Positions 7,244 to 15,862 of a DNA stretch of 44,311 nucleotides are shown one piece after another; position 1 is the stretch's first letter, and each line of letters begins with the position of its first letter. Where the stretch lies: positions 1 to 44,311 of the IMG/VR virus record IMGVR_UViG_3300027881_001711; one strand, given 5' to 3'. Under the pieces are notes generated by a model. The model was not told the DNA's origin. It searched no databases and saw only the letters and a program-made list of their open reading frames with translations. The stretch comes from a virus. The position numbers were made by a program, and so were the translations under genes.

Positions 7244-7493
7244 GCGGATTCATATCGTTCAGACCGATCCCGCCTCGGAGCTGCTTCCAGTAAAAGCATT
7301 TCGACACTGGCAATTCTATCTCGGTGCTATGCATATTGCGGATTACTGGCCTGCTTCCGGCCGCGGCCAAGTCATCGGAACACCGAAATCTGTCCGTTGT
7401 GGCAGTACGGCACAGGCACAGAAACTTGCCGTAGCGGCGAAACGACAACTCACGACGGCAATTGCTGGCGCAATGCGTGCGCAGCGCTGCTAG
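7224..7493 (+). CDS. hypothetical protein, 89 aa
   Basis: The chosen ATG at 7224 has GGGAG (7207-7211) upstream and overlaps the hldE stop by 20 bases; an in-frame ATG at 7140 would overlap it by 104. The protein contains HWQFYLGAMHIADYWPASGR, a pattern I associate with small conserved phage proteins having a DYWP motif, of unknown role. The C-terminus is helical and basic. It is probably translated from the hldE transcript. Confidence 0.65.
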   Translation: MTELAFERIHIVQTDPASELLPVKAFRHWQFYLGAMHIADYWPASGRGQVIGTPKSVRCGSTAQAQKLAVAAKRQLTTAIAGAMRAQRC

Positions 7494-7526
7494 TCTAGGC
7501 TATCACCCAACACGGAAGGATTGATA

Positions 7527-7886
7527 ATGGGCGCACACCATTTTGCCCAGATGCATGCAGATGCGCTGGAGCTTGACCAGCAGGCGATGCCCATTGCAAT
7601 GACTTTGCATGGGGCAGAAAATGCTGCAGCGCAGTCAGCGCTTGGCGGCGGTTTCTGGGACAAGCTCCCCAGCGACGCTGTGATGGAGAAAGCACGACGG
7701 CTCATTGACATGCGTGACTCGTTTTCAGAGGGGCTAAAGGTTATGCTGTTAGACAGACGCATAACCGTCTTGGCGTACGTGCCAGGCCAGATCGCACCGC
7801 GTAAGATCACGGATCCCAACGTCATCGATTTCGATGATCCGAAGCTCTCGCTGGCAGCATTTACGCGCATGCTTGAGACCTTCTAA
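7527..7886 (+). CDS. hypothetical protein, 119 aa
   Basis: The ATG at 7527 follows GGAAGGA (7514-7520) with six bases of spacing and is better than the TTG at 7521. The product is a small acidic, mainly helical protein with one predicted beta segment (RRITVLAYVPG). No motif is recognised. It ends just before copy B of the recurring dyad, which separates it from the nuclease gene. Confidence 0.7.
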   Translation: MGAHHFAQMHADALELDQQAMPIAMTLHGAENAAAQSALGGGFWDKLPSDAVMEKARRLIDMRDSFSEGLKVMLLDRRITVLAYVPGQIAPRKITDPNVIDFDDPKLSLAAFTRMLETF

Positions 7887-7888
7887 TC

Positions 7889-7904
7889 TTGTTCATGGGA
7901 ACAA
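7889..7904. promoter_or_regulatory. recurring dyad copy B (TTGTTC-ATGG-GAACAA)
   Basis: This exact copy lies in the 22-base gap between the gene ending at 7886 and the nuclease ATG at 7909. It occupies the place of the ribosome binding site: the only purine-rich match upstream of the ATG (GGGA, 7897-7900) is within the loop and right arm. A hairpin here could gate translation of the nuclease; a DNA operator is the alternative. Confidence 0.6.
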
Positions 7905-7908
7905 AATC

Positions 7909-9078
7909 ATGCCAGAACCGCTAGCCCTCATCAGTGCCGATTGGCACGTACGCAAACTCGATCGTGTGTGGTACCGCCGCGATGCCCTGTGGGGTGACAC
8001 TGAATGGGGTATCCAGCAGGTCCTAGCCCTCGCTGAGGAGCACGATCTGCGCGATATACTGCTGCTCGGCGACCTGTTCGAGCAGAAGCTGCAGCAGTCT
8101 GATGCCCTATTGACGATGCGGCAAGCCCTGGACACGTGCCAGCGGCAAGAGCGTGCTGTGCATTTCATACAGGGTCAACACGAGCGAGCAGTGCCTACGC
8201 TGTTATCGGCACTGCACAGCTGGCCGACGCATATGCACGGCGATTTCCTCCGTTTGGCCCCTGACATTGTGATCTACTTTCTGGACTACCAGATACCGGC
8301 GCTTGTGCGTGAGGCGCTTGAGGGTGTCCCGGCAGAAGCCAATGTGCTGGCCACGCACCAAGTCTGGAAGGACTTTCTGGGGCATGACCGCGGGGACGCG
8401 TGGTTTGCAGACGTACCCGACAGCGTCGAGATGATCATCACCGGTGATTTTCACAAGACGCTTGTGAAGAAAGAGGGCCGACAGATGATCGTGTCCCCGG
8501 GACCGCTCTGCATGCAGAATATCGGCGAGCCGCCGGACAAGTACGCACTCATCCTGAACGACGATCTGTCGATCACACGGTTGGCGCTCCGTAGCCGTGG
8601 TTACTACCAGGCACGGTTGCACTCCCAAGAGGAACTAGACGCATTCATTGCGGGCTGGCTGGATCATCCTGCGCGTAGACCGCAGCAAGGTGTGCCCGCT
8701 AACATAGCCACCAACCTGCTGCGCGTGTGGTACCTTGCTGACTTACCAGAGGCCAAAAAGCGCCTCGAGACCACAGTGGGCCAGGCTGCTCACCTGTTCC
8801 TGTCTCCAATCCCTGTAGCGACAACGCAGCAGGCTGCCGACACAACACGGCGACAGCACGCCGTATTGCGTGCTGGCCTTACAGGATGTATTACTGAGTT
8901 CTATGCCGATGACGTACAAGTACGCGACGATGCGGTACGCCTGGCAAACACTCGTGACATTCAAACAGAGATTACTGACATCTTCAAGGAACACATGAAT
9001 GGGCCTGACCCAGACCGAAAAGGACCACTTCAAGACGCGACTTCTGAAGCACTCGCATGCGATACGCGACCGGCTTAA
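7909..9078 (+). CDS. SbcD/Mre11/gp47-like nuclease subunit, 389 aa
   Basis: This is a calcineurin-like metallophosphoesterase with the Mre11-family motifs in order: SADWH (9-13), LLGDLFEQ (52-59), GQHE (89-92), ATHQ (148-151) and GDFHKT (179-184). Together with the SbcC-like ATPase at 10432 it should form the ATP-dependent nuclease complex that processes DNA ends and hairpins, as T4 gp46/gp47 do. The usual GNHD/E motif reads GQHE, so a normally invariant metal-site Asn is Gln. The start at 7909 lacks a free ribosome binding site and is preceded by the recurring dyad. The longer ORF from 7834 would overlap the previous gene and was rejected. Confidence 0.85.
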   Translation: MPEPLALISADWHVRKLDRVWYRRDALWGDTEWGIQQVLALAEEHDLRDILLLGDLFEQKLQQSDALLTMRQALDTCQRQERAVHFIQGQHERAVPTLLSALHSWPTHMHGDFLRLAPDIVIYFLDYQIPALVREALEGVPAEANVLATHQVWKDFLGHDRGDAWFADVPDSVEMIITGDFHKTLVKKEGRQMIVSPGPLCMQNIGEPPDKYALILNDDLSITRLALRSRGYYQARLHSQEELDAFIAGWLDHPARRPQQGVPANIATNLLRVWYLADLPEAKKRLETTVGQAAHLFLSPIPVATTQQAADTTRRQHAVLRAGLTGCITEFYADDVQVRDDAVRLANTRDIQTEITDIFKEHMNGPDPDRKGPLQDATSEALACDTRPA

Positions 9079-9589
9079 CGGCGCGAACCCCACATGGAAG
9101 CGCGATATCGTAGCGAAGGCACAGAAGCAAGCAGAGAACCGGCTTGACCTTGCCGAGCTGATGGGCAAACTAGAGCAAGCACGCACCGACGTTGCGTTTG
9201 CGAACGCTAAGGTTGACAGTATTGAAGGAAAACTACTGGAGCGCGCAACTGGACGTAAAGCCCCTGATGTCGATACCCGTGATGAGCCGCTACCGTATCA
9301 TGCGCGCAACTCTACCGATTTCCCAAATTACCCTGGCGGCGCACGTACTGTCCTGCGTGCGCAGTGTAAGCATGAGGAGATGCTGCTTACGCGTGAGCAT
9401 GCAATCGGCAAACAGCTGCATGACCTCCAGGTGAAAACAGACAAGTTTGTAGATCAGATTGCGCTGTGCCCTACGCACATCAAGCTGGAAACACTCTGGA
9501 CTGAGATCACCAATAGCCTTGAGCTCCTTGAGGCTGCACCTACCGCACGTAAGCCGCGCGGCGTACGTACCAACCGCGCCAAGCGCTAG
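8999..9589 (+). CDS. hypothetical helical protein, 196 aa
   Basis: The ATG at 8999 has AAGGA (8986-8990) eight bases upstream and overlaps the nuclease gene by 80 bases, a long overlap for this genome. The protein is Lys/Glu-rich and helical, with coiled-coil-like segments around residues 40-80 and 130-165, and ends with a basic tail (RKPRGVRTNRAKR) that could contact DNA. The family is unknown. Its place inside the SbcD-SbcC interval suggests a recombination accessory role, which is inference. Confidence 0.65.
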   Translation: MGLTQTEKDHFKTRLLKHSHAIRDRLNGANPTWKRDIVAKAQKQAENRLDLAELMGKLEQARTDVAFANAKVDSIEGKLLERATGRKAPDVDTRDEPLPYHARNSTDFPNYPGGARTVLRAQCKHEEMLLTREHAIGKQLHDLQVKTDKFVDQIALCPTHIKLETLWTEITNSLELLEAAPTARKPRGVRTNRAKR

Positions 9590-9619
9590 CGTATACAGCC
9601 ACAAACCGCGGAGGCCATT

Positions 9620-9847
9620 ATGGCCAAGCATCGCTTTACGTGGCGTTCTGCTGCCGCGCCAAGCACAGGCCTTTTGCTGTGTAAGGGCAACAAAGTACTA
9701 ATGACGCTCGAGCGTACAGGCTCGGGTTCCTGGTACTACTATGGCATGGGTATGAATTCGTCTTGGGCGAATACCACGTTCGATGATCTGGAGAAGGCCA
9801 AGAAGGCCGTAGAAAGGGAAGCAGCCGCAAGGCTGGGCAAATCATGA
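9620..9847 (+). CDS. hypothetical small protein, 75 aa
   Basis: A clear GGAGG at 9609-9613 precedes the ATG. The small, basic protein has a predicted beta-rich middle (GLLLCKGNKVLMTLE, SWYYYGMG) and a helical C-terminus. It overlaps the next gene by an ATGA junction. Function unknown. Confidence 0.65.
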   Translation: MAKHRFTWRSAAAPSTGLLLCKGNKVLMTLERTGSGSWYYYGMGMNSSWANTTFDDLEKAKKAVEREAAARLGKS

Positions 9848-10191
9848 GCAAGGCAATCAACCTCGCACACACGAAGTGTCTACGCCTAGCGAAGGCGCTT
9901 GTCCACGAGTCGCGCGAGCTTAGCAAGCTGCTGGCTGAAGCGTATGATGTCGTAGCACGTGGCGACATCCATGACGACCTACCAGACGCCCCAGATCCAA
10001 ATGACGCGTGGGAGCGCTGGATCACAGAAAGCACCGCACTCAGTGTGCTGGAGGGCTGGACGCTGCTAGACTACGAAGCAATCAGCGACGTACGTGCTGC
10101 CAGTGTCCTTCCCGGCGATAACTGCACGCTGACGCAGACATGGGATCTGCTGGGCTACCTCGAGACCGAGGCCGCGGACGATGACGAATAA
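9844..10191 (+). CDS. hypothetical acidic protein, 115 aa
   Basis: The start overlaps the preceding stop (ATGA). The protein is helical and acidic, especially in the middle (DDLPDAPDPNDAWE) and at the C-terminus (EAADDDE). Acidic phage proteins of this size sometimes mimic DNA, but nothing here demonstrates that. It overlaps the next gene by 11 bases. Confidence 0.65.
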   Translation: MSKAINLAHTKCLRLAKALVHESRELSKLLAEAYDVVARGDIHDDLPDAPDPNDAWERWITESTALSVLEGWTLLDYEAISDVRAASVLPGDNCTLTQTWDLLGYLETEAADDDE

Positions 10192-10435
10192 CACACTTGG
10201 GTGGATCGTTGTCTGGCGCGATAGGCCGTTGGTATGGACACTACGACGTAGTCGTAGCGACGCCATTACGACATTCCTGCTTAGTGGCTGGGCCATCAGG
10301 TGCCCAAAGCCGGACCTTCAATTTGCGCGACTGCGCCCTGGCTCGCGCGGACGCATCTCCAGGGCTGACTGGCGACGCCATCGACGCGCCGGTAATTTAG
10401 CAACACGACGCGTGTACTACGAGGACACGAAATGA
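10181..10435 (+). CDS. hypothetical basic protein, 84 aa
   Basis: This ORF bridges exactly between two well-supported genes: it overlaps the preceding gene by 11 bases and the SbcC-like gene by an ATGA junction, which is the main reason to accept it. The N-terminal 40 residues contain hydrophobic and aromatic stretches, and the C-terminal half is very Arg-rich. The family is unknown, and no strong ribosome binding site was seen. Confidence 0.5.
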   Translation: MTNNTLGWIVVWRDRPLVWTLRRSRSDAITTFLLSGWAIRCPKPDLQFARLRPGSRGRISRADWRRHRRAGNLATRRVYYEDTK

Positions 10436-12573
10436 TCATCGGCGATGTCCGACTGACGAACTTTTGCCAGCACCGTGACTTGTATGTCACGCTGGAACCA
10501 GGCCTCAACCTCATCGTGGGGCCGAACGGCAGCGGAAAGACAAATTTCCTGCGCGCCCTGCAGCTGTTGCTTACCGGCGACGCCGGCGGCGATCGCAACA
10601 AGGCTGACGATATTACCCAGGGCATTGCTGACGATGCACCGTCGTTCGTGGAGACAAACCTATCGCACGGCGGTTCGATCATCTACGTACGGCGGGCCGT
10701 GGGCAAGTACAACAGCTCCAATTTCTTATGCATCGGCGACACCGAGATATCATCCATCAATGAGATGAATGCGGAGCTGTGGCGGCGCCTGGGCGCGACT
10801 AAGCGCCAGATCCAAGACTATGTCTTCGTTCGCCAGCGCAAGATCGACGAGATGTTCGACCAGCGCCCTGCTGATCGTGCTGCAGCACTCGCTGCGCTGT
10901 TTGGTATCGACCAGGCGGAGAAGGTCTGGCGCCAAATGGGCGAGTTCCTCAGCAACATCGAGGTGCCTACCACGACGTTGGATGCGGATGAACTGCGTCA
11001 ACAACTGGCGCAGCACGCAGAGACAGGCGCCCGCCTCAGTGGCGAGCTCTTGGCCTACCGCGACGTTGTTGACGCTAGCGAATACATGGATCAGCAGCTT
11101 GCCATTATCAGGGGCTACGACGAACGCACAGCGGCGAATGCGACGGTCTTGCAAGCAGCAGGAGCCGAAAGCAGCAAAAGGCATGATGTGCTTGCGCAAA
11201 GAGCAGCTGCTCGTCGGTTTACGGCCGACATCGGCGACATCGCGTTGGCGATAACTGCTATGGCTGACGATGTACGTAATGCCGAAGGAAAGCTGCAGCA
11301 GTGGCGCACATACGATGCAACAAAGGCTACGCGTGAGCAGTTTGCGCAGGACCAACAGGCCTACACCGAACGATGGGCCAACGGCGTCGATGTACCGCAG
11401 GAGCCCTGCGCGGCGCTCTCGGATGCCGAGCGGGAGCAATTGGACTGGCTTACGGAAGCGCATACGCGCGTGGTCGTGGCCCTCAGTGCGCTGTCGCAGT
11501 CACTCGATAACTGCCCCACGTGCGGACAGCGCATGCCAGATTTTGCAGAGGCAGAAGCACGACGTACAACGCTGCTGAGCGAGCAAGCTACTATCGTGCA
11601 AGAACGCGACCCGTTGTGCACACGGGACGACGCACGTAAGCAATATGCGGTGGATATGGTGGTATACCGCCAAGAGCAGCATACATGGGAGACAGAGCAA
11701 GCACAGCTCGAGCAACGTAGCAACGCATTGGCTGAGCTGGTACTTCCAGACACTGATCGTGTAGTGTTGCGCAACTGCCTTGACGAACGTGACAGTTTTG
11801 CCACAGCACTTACTGAGCTGCAAACACAATCAAGTACGCATGCTACACAGCTAGCCGAGGCAGAGGGCGAACTGACACAGTTGGCAGCGCGTACGGAAGA
11901 GGCGCGTGCAGTGCTTGTTACGAGCCCACCGTATACGAAGGCAAACGCGGAGGCAGCACAACGTGCGCGCGATACGGTACGCCGGCGCTATGCCGCCATG
12001 CTTGCGCTGCAAAAGCAACACGCTGTTGCTGAGGCGAACGTAACAACTGTGCAGGCGCAACTGGACGACATCCAGCGCATTACGCAGCAAGGTGAGCGGA
12101 CACGGGAAACAGTGGCACACCTGGAAAACATACGACAGGTATTCCATCGTAATGAGTCACCACGTATGGTGTCCTACACCTACATCGAGACAATGCTCGA
12201 CGAGGTGAACAGCGTACTGGAGACGTTCGAGGCACCGTTCCGTGTGGAGATGGATGAGAGTCTAGGCTTCATCGCGCGCTTCTTGGACGGTGTTAGGGTG
12301 CAGCCAGACAAGCGCCTATCTGTGGGCGAACGCATTGTGCTGGCTATGGCCTTCCGGGTCACCGTGAACTCAACTTTTGCTGGGCAGGTCGGCGTCCTTG
12401 TGCTGGACGAACCTACGGCAGGCCTGGATGAGCACAATCTGGGCTGCCTTCCAACAGCCATCGCCCGCCTTCGTGAATTATCAGCGGAGCGCGGCTTGCA
12501 GGTGCTATTCGTAACACATGAACCAAGGATCCAACACTTGTTTGACCATACGATCACGTTGCCGACGATATGA
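10432..12573 (+). CDS. SbcC/Rad50/gp46-like SMC-family ATPase, 713 aa
   Basis: The domain order is that of Rad50/SbcC: an N-terminal half-ATPase with Walker A GPNGSGKT (30-37), a coiled-coil arm, a zinc-hook CPTCGQ at about 361-366, a second coiled coil, and a C-terminal half with the ABC signature LSVGER (about 630) and Walker B VLVLDEPTAGLDE (about 655-667). It should pair with the nuclease at 7909 in DNA end processing during recombination-dependent replication. The arms are short compared with cellular SbcC (about 1,050 residues), as is usual in phages. The start and stop overlap neighbouring genes by four bases. Confidence 0.93.
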   Translation: MIIGDVRLTNFCQHRDLYVTLEPGLNLIVGPNGSGKTNFLRALQLLLTGDAGGDRNKADDITQGIADDAPSFVETNLSHGGSIIYVRRAVGKYNSSNFLCIGDTEISSINEMNAELWRRLGATKRQIQDYVFVRQRKIDEMFDQRPADRAAALAALFGIDQAEKVWRQMGEFLSNIEVPTTTLDADELRQQLAQHAETGARLSGELLAYRDVVDASEYMDQQLAIIRGYDERTAANATVLQAAGAESSKRHDVLAQRAAARRFTADIGDIALAITAMADDVRNAEGKLQQWRTYDATKATREQFAQDQQAYTERWANGVDVPQEPCAALSDAEREQLDWLTEAHTRVVVALSALSQSLDNCPTCGQRMPDFAEAEARRTTLLSEQATIVQERDPLCTRDDARKQYAVDMVVYRQEQHTWETEQAQLEQRSNALAELVLPDTDRVVLRNCLDERDSFATALTELQTQSSTHATQLAEAEGELTQLAARTEEARAVLVTSPPYTKANAEAAQRARDTVRRRYAAMLALQKQHAVAEANVTTVQAQLDDIQRITQQGERTRETVAHLENIRQVFHRNESPRMVSYTYIETMLDEVNSVLETFEAPFRVEMDESLGFIARFLDGVRVQPDKRLSVGERIVLAMAFRVTVNSTFAGQVGVLVLDEPTAGLDEHNLGCLPTAIARLRELSAERGLQVLFVTHEPRIQHLFDHTITLPTI

Positions 12574-13634
12574 CAACAACGGACACGCTAGCCCTACGCA
12601 TGCACGTTGCCAACGACCACGTATGGTACGTGGACCACGATGGCTATGCGCAGCCCACCAAGATGGCGATACACGACTTCTTTGAGGGGCCTATTTTCTG
12701 CGCAGCAACGTGTGTACATGTTGTGGGTACCCACAGCAATGCCAGGTTGATCACGAAGCTATACGAGCTGAAACGTGATGGCCAGTTGCAAAGCGTCAAG
12801 GTTGTTACGCCACTCGTCTGTAAGACGGTAAAAGAGCGGCAGCGCCCGGAGGCGTTACTGCTCTACATGCCAATATGCCACTTGGCGCCAAGCCAGGGTG
12901 GCCTCCACGAGGTCGTAGCTGCGGATTACCACGCATATGCGCTGGCCGCAGAGGTACAACAATGCCGACACGCCCGGCCCGACAGCAAGCTCAGCCCGCG
13001 TGCACAGCAACTATTGCGTGCGCATCCGGTGTGGCACCATCTATCGTTCATCAAGGGAATCAACCCGACGATGGTGGCGGGGCTACTCGCACAGATCCTG
13101 GATCCGCGCTGGTACATCGATGGCTGCGCACCGGATCGCTCGTGTAAGCTGGAAGCGGCAATGGGGCTGAACCCAAAGACGCAGGCAGGCGTTACCGTGG
13201 CGAACTTTCCGCAATGGCGCCACCACCGCCGCTGCAAGCTGGTGCTACATAGCTGGAAGGACCTCAAACAGCAGAGCGCAGTACGCAAACTGTTTGAGAT
13301 CACTACACCGATACCGGTGGAAGGCAGCGACCGTACCGGCGTAGCGCCGTGCGATTTTGCGTGGCGTATATGGGGTATGCGTATGGGTTACGGGCTAGCG
13401 GAGCCGCATGTGCGGCCAGATCCCGTCATTGCAGACCTGCGCGCGTCGCAACGCTTCATCAGGTTCCTACGTTATACGTGGCTAGGCGAGCTATATGCGG
13501 CGTCGCAGGCAACACCAGAGCAGCAAGCGCCGCTCTTCCGTCCTGCCGACTTCTTCAAGCACCCGTCCGAAATCGCCGCGTACGAACTACATCAACTCAT
13601 GCGAAAGCAGACAGATGACACCAGAGGAGATTAA
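12570..13634 (+). CDS. hypothetical protein in recombination cluster, 354 aa
   Basis: The gene is coupled to the SbcC-like gene by ATGA. The middle (about residues 145-220) has a helix-rich stretch (HHLSFIKGINPTMVAGLLA) that could be a helix-hairpin-helix-like DNA-binding element, and the protein is basic overall. I see no nuclease or ATPase motif. Its location between SbcC and the SF2 helicase suggests a role in DNA transactions, which is inference from context only. Confidence 0.7.
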   Translation: MTTTDTLALRMHVANDHVWYVDHDGYAQPTKMAIHDFFEGPIFCAATCVHVVGTHSNARLITKLYELKRDGQLQSVKVVTPLVCKTVKERQRPEALLLYMPICHLAPSQGGLHEVVAADYHAYALAAEVQQCRHARPDSKLSPRAQQLLRAHPVWHHLSFIKGINPTMVAGLLAQILDPRWYIDGCAPDRSCKLEAAMGLNPKTQAGVTVANFPQWRHHRRCKLVLHSWKDLKQQSAVRKLFEITTPIPVEGSDRTGVAPCDFAWRIWGMRMGYGLAEPHVRPDPVIADLRASQRFIRFLRYTWLGELYAASQATPEQQAPLFRPADFFKHPSEIAAYELHQLMRKQTDDTRGD

Positions 13635-14007
13635 GTCAGCCGTTCGGGATACTATCGCAGCACAGATACTCGAAGGCCTTGACACCGAGACGCGAGACGC
13701 ATTGCTACAAGAGGCGATCGTAAAGACGATCGGTAGCTGGGAAATCAGGTCAGAGATCCGTGACGTCATCGCCGAGAAGGCGCGTGAACGGGCTGCAGAG
13801 ATCATGGCCACCGACGCGTACGCGAAAAAGTTGGCACGGGCGGTTAAGCAGGGCTGCGAGGACTGCTTGAAGACACTGCGCGCGTCGACGTGCGAAGCGG
13901 TATCTGAGTTGTTCGTTGGTCCGGACTACTCTGGCCATGAGCACCATCGCTCGATGATCGGCAAGCATATGCAACGCAAGTTGAATGCTGCAGCTAAGGA
14001 GGCATGA
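13615..14007 (+). CDS. hypothetical helical protein, 130 aa
   Basis: I chose the ATG at 13615 (20-base overlap with the preceding gene) rather than an upstream in-frame start at 13495. The protein is almost entirely predicted helix, rich in Glu, Ala, Arg and Lys, with two cysteines close together (GCEDC, about residues 81-85). It may be a small oligomer or adaptor. It is the last gene before a 300-base regulatory gap. Confidence 0.65.
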   Translation: MTPEEIKSAVRDTIAAQILEGLDTETRDALLQEAIVKTIGSWEIRSEIRDVIAEKARERAAEIMATDAYAKKLARAVKQGCEDCLKTLRASTCEAVSELFVGPDYSGHEHHRSMIGKHMQRKLNAAAKEA

Positions 14008-14101
14008 GCCATGCCTGTGATGAGTGACCCACAAGACCTAGTGGGTAGCGGGTCGTCTGCATACAAAATGTGGGTCCACCTGTGACCTGCGTGGCGAGCC
14101 A

Positions 14102-14130
14102 TTGACAGGATGATTTGGGCGTACTAGGAT
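14102..14130 (+). promoter_or_regulatory. consensus-like sigma70 promoter
   Basis: A perfect -35 TTGACA (14102-14107) is followed by a 17-base spacer and TAGGAT (14125-14130, four of six). This is the best -35 in a non-coding position in the window. The predicted start near 14137 is about 43 bases before the hairpin at 14180. Confidence 0.65.
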
Positions 14131-14136
14131 TGCATG

Positions 14137-14209
14137 TTCCCCATGCGATAAGCCACACGGTACATACGAAAGAAAGAGATAGCCCGCCTGTCGGGGCGGG
14201 CTAAGTTTT
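14137..14209 (+). ncRNA. candidate 70-nt RNA or attenuated leader
   Basis: A promoter at 14102-14130 and an intrinsic terminator at 14180-14209 enclose about 70 bases with no ORF of meaningful length. A small dyad GCATG/CATGC lies at the beginning (14132-14146). The unit could be a small phage RNA, or a leader whose terminator is overcome to express the helicase at 14309. The 3' end is well defined by the hairpin and TTTT; the 5' end is only predicted. Confidence 0.4.
14180..14209 (+). terminator. intrinsic terminator
   Basis: TAGCCCGCC (14180-14188) and GGCGGGCTA (14195-14203) form a perfect nine-bp stem with a six-base loop, followed by AGTTTT. It may end either the small RNA that begins near 14137 or read-through from the upstream operon. 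Confidence 0.75.
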
Positions 14210-14241
14210 GCGACCTTGTAGACAAGCGGCCGGTAGCAAAG

Positions 14242-14250
14242 TGCTATCAT
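14242..14250 (+). promoter_or_regulatory. extended -10 promoter candidate for helicase gene
   Basis: TGCTATCAT (14242-14250) combines an extended -10 TG with TATCAT. No good -35 lies at the right distance. Its attraction is position: it comes after the terminator and about 60 bases before the helicase start, where a new promoter is needed. Confidence 0.3.
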
Positions 14251-14308
14251 GATACCGCTATCTGCGCAGCCGGTCAACCCTCCAATGGGTGGACGATGCA
14301 AGGACTTC

Positions 14309-15847
14309 ATGGCGAATTCGGCGGTAGTTAGAAAGGGAGGCCCGTTCATTGAGGTCTCCGCGAACGGGCAAGAACCTCTCCACCCGCGTGTGTACCGGGC
14401 GCTAGAGCAGCCTCTTATCTACACACACATCACGCACTTGTTCGGTGCTAAGGCCTACAATCCGAAGACCGGCGAGCACCAGCCACGCAAGGCCGAGAAG
14501 CGGCGCCTCTTCCAGTACGACGCCAAAGGCCGTTTCGTCTGTTTGAAGGGCTTCTACCCGCGAATCCGCGGTATGCTGCAAGAACAGGGCCTTACAGTCG
14601 AGTACATCGACAAGGACCCGCCGAAGGCGCCGAACATCTATGAGGCACAATGGGACAGGCTCTTCCAGCGATTTGAGCTACGCCCCCGGCAAGATGCGTG
14701 CCTCGCGCAGATCGATATGCATGACTACGGCACGATCGTTGCGCCTCCAGCATTCGGCAAGACGTACGTGATGGCTATGATGGGCGTACTGTACCCCAAG
14801 GCCAAGATCGACATCGTGACGAAGAGGAAGGACGTGGTGGGCCGCATACGCGACCTGCTGACCCGCTGGATCCCCAGCGTGGGCCAGGTCGGTGGCGGCA
14901 AGAAGCGGCCGGGACGCGTGACCGTCTTCACAGCCGACTCCCTGCACCACTCGGACCATACGGCGGACTTCCTGCTGGCCGACGAGGGGCATGAGCTGAT
15001 GACTGACCGCTTGTCCGAGCAACTGGCGTACTACGGCACATCGCGCAACTACACGTTCACAGCCACGCCAGATATGCGCCTGGACAATGCGCATCATCGC
15101 ATGGAGGGGCTATTCGGCCCGCGCATCTTCGAGATGACACAGCAAGAGGCCGAAGCAAACAGCCTTGTGGCGCCCGTCATTGTGCAGTGGCTGCCCGTGG
15201 AGATTGAGTGTAACCCTGCTGCGCCGTACAGCTCGCTAGTGGCACAGAAACGCCATGGTATCTGGCGCAATCAGTGGCGCAACCAGACCATTGCTGGCGC
15301 CGCACGATCCTTCCGCGAAGACAACCAACAGGTGCTGATCCTTGTAGACACACTGGATCATGCGTTGCATCTTCGAAAGGTGCTTCCCGAAGCAGAGCTC
15401 TGCTATTCCGAGGGCGCCCTGGCTGACATCGAGAAGCGCAGACGCCTCATTCGTGACAACCTGTTGACAGCTGACGATGAAGCAATGACGACGCAGCGAC
15501 GCGTCCTGCTACGCCAGCGTTTTGAGTCACGCGACTTGATGCTGTGCATTGCTACGGGCGTCTGGTCCGTCGGCGTCAGCTTCGACTCGCTGAATGTACT
15601 TATCCGGGCAGACGCCGGAGCCAGCGAGACCTCTAACATCCAACTACCGGGTCGTGTATGTCGCATTGACCCGAGCACAAATAAGCAGTGTGGCATCCTG
15701 ATTGACTTCAACGACAGCTGGGATGCAAAGTTCCGTGGTCGCGCCGCTGATAGGCGTCGTGACTACCACCAACGCGGGTGGACGCAGCTAATGACAGATG
15801 GCACCGTATGGCTCCCAGGCAAGCGAATCAACCGCGGCACACTCTAG
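14309..15847 (+). CDS. SF2 DNA/RNA helicase (UvsW/DEAD-like), 512 aa
   Basis: The superfamily 2 helicase motifs are in order: RPRQ (125-128, Q-motif-like), Walker A APPAFGKT (145-152), motif II DEGH (225-228), motif III TATP (251-254), and in the second domain a motif VI-like LPGRVCRID. T4 UvsW is a known phage protein of this type, acting on branched DNA and R-loops; a similar role fits the surrounding recombination genes. The ATG at 14309 follows AAGGA (14300-14304). The ATG at 14249 is in frame, but that region overlaps a promoter candidate. The N-terminal 110 residues form an accessory domain I do not recognise. Confidence 0.88.
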   Translation: MANSAVVRKGGPFIEVSANGQEPLHPRVYRALEQPLIYTHITHLFGAKAYNPKTGEHQPRKAEKRRLFQYDAKGRFVCLKGFYPRIRGMLQEQGLTVEYIDKDPPKAPNIYEAQWDRLFQRFELRPRQDACLAQIDMHDYGTIVAPPAFGKTYVMAMMGVLYPKAKIDIVTKRKDVVGRIRDLLTRWIPSVGQVGGGKKRPGRVTVFTADSLHHSDHTADFLLADEGHELMTDRLSEQLAYYGTSRNYTFTATPDMRLDNAHHRMEGLFGPRIFEMTQQEAEANSLVAPVIVQWLPVEIECNPAAPYSSLVAQKRHGIWRNQWRNQTIAGAARSFREDNQQVLILVDTLDHALHLRKVLPEAELCYSEGALADIEKRRRLIRDNLLTADDEAMTTQRRVLLRQRFESRDLMLCIATGVWSVGVSFDSLNVLIRADAGASETSNIQLPGRVCRIDPSTNKQCGILIDFNDSWDAKFRGRAADRRRDYHQRGWTQLMTDGTVWLPGKRINRGTL

Positions 15848-15862
15848 CACAAAGGAAAGAGG

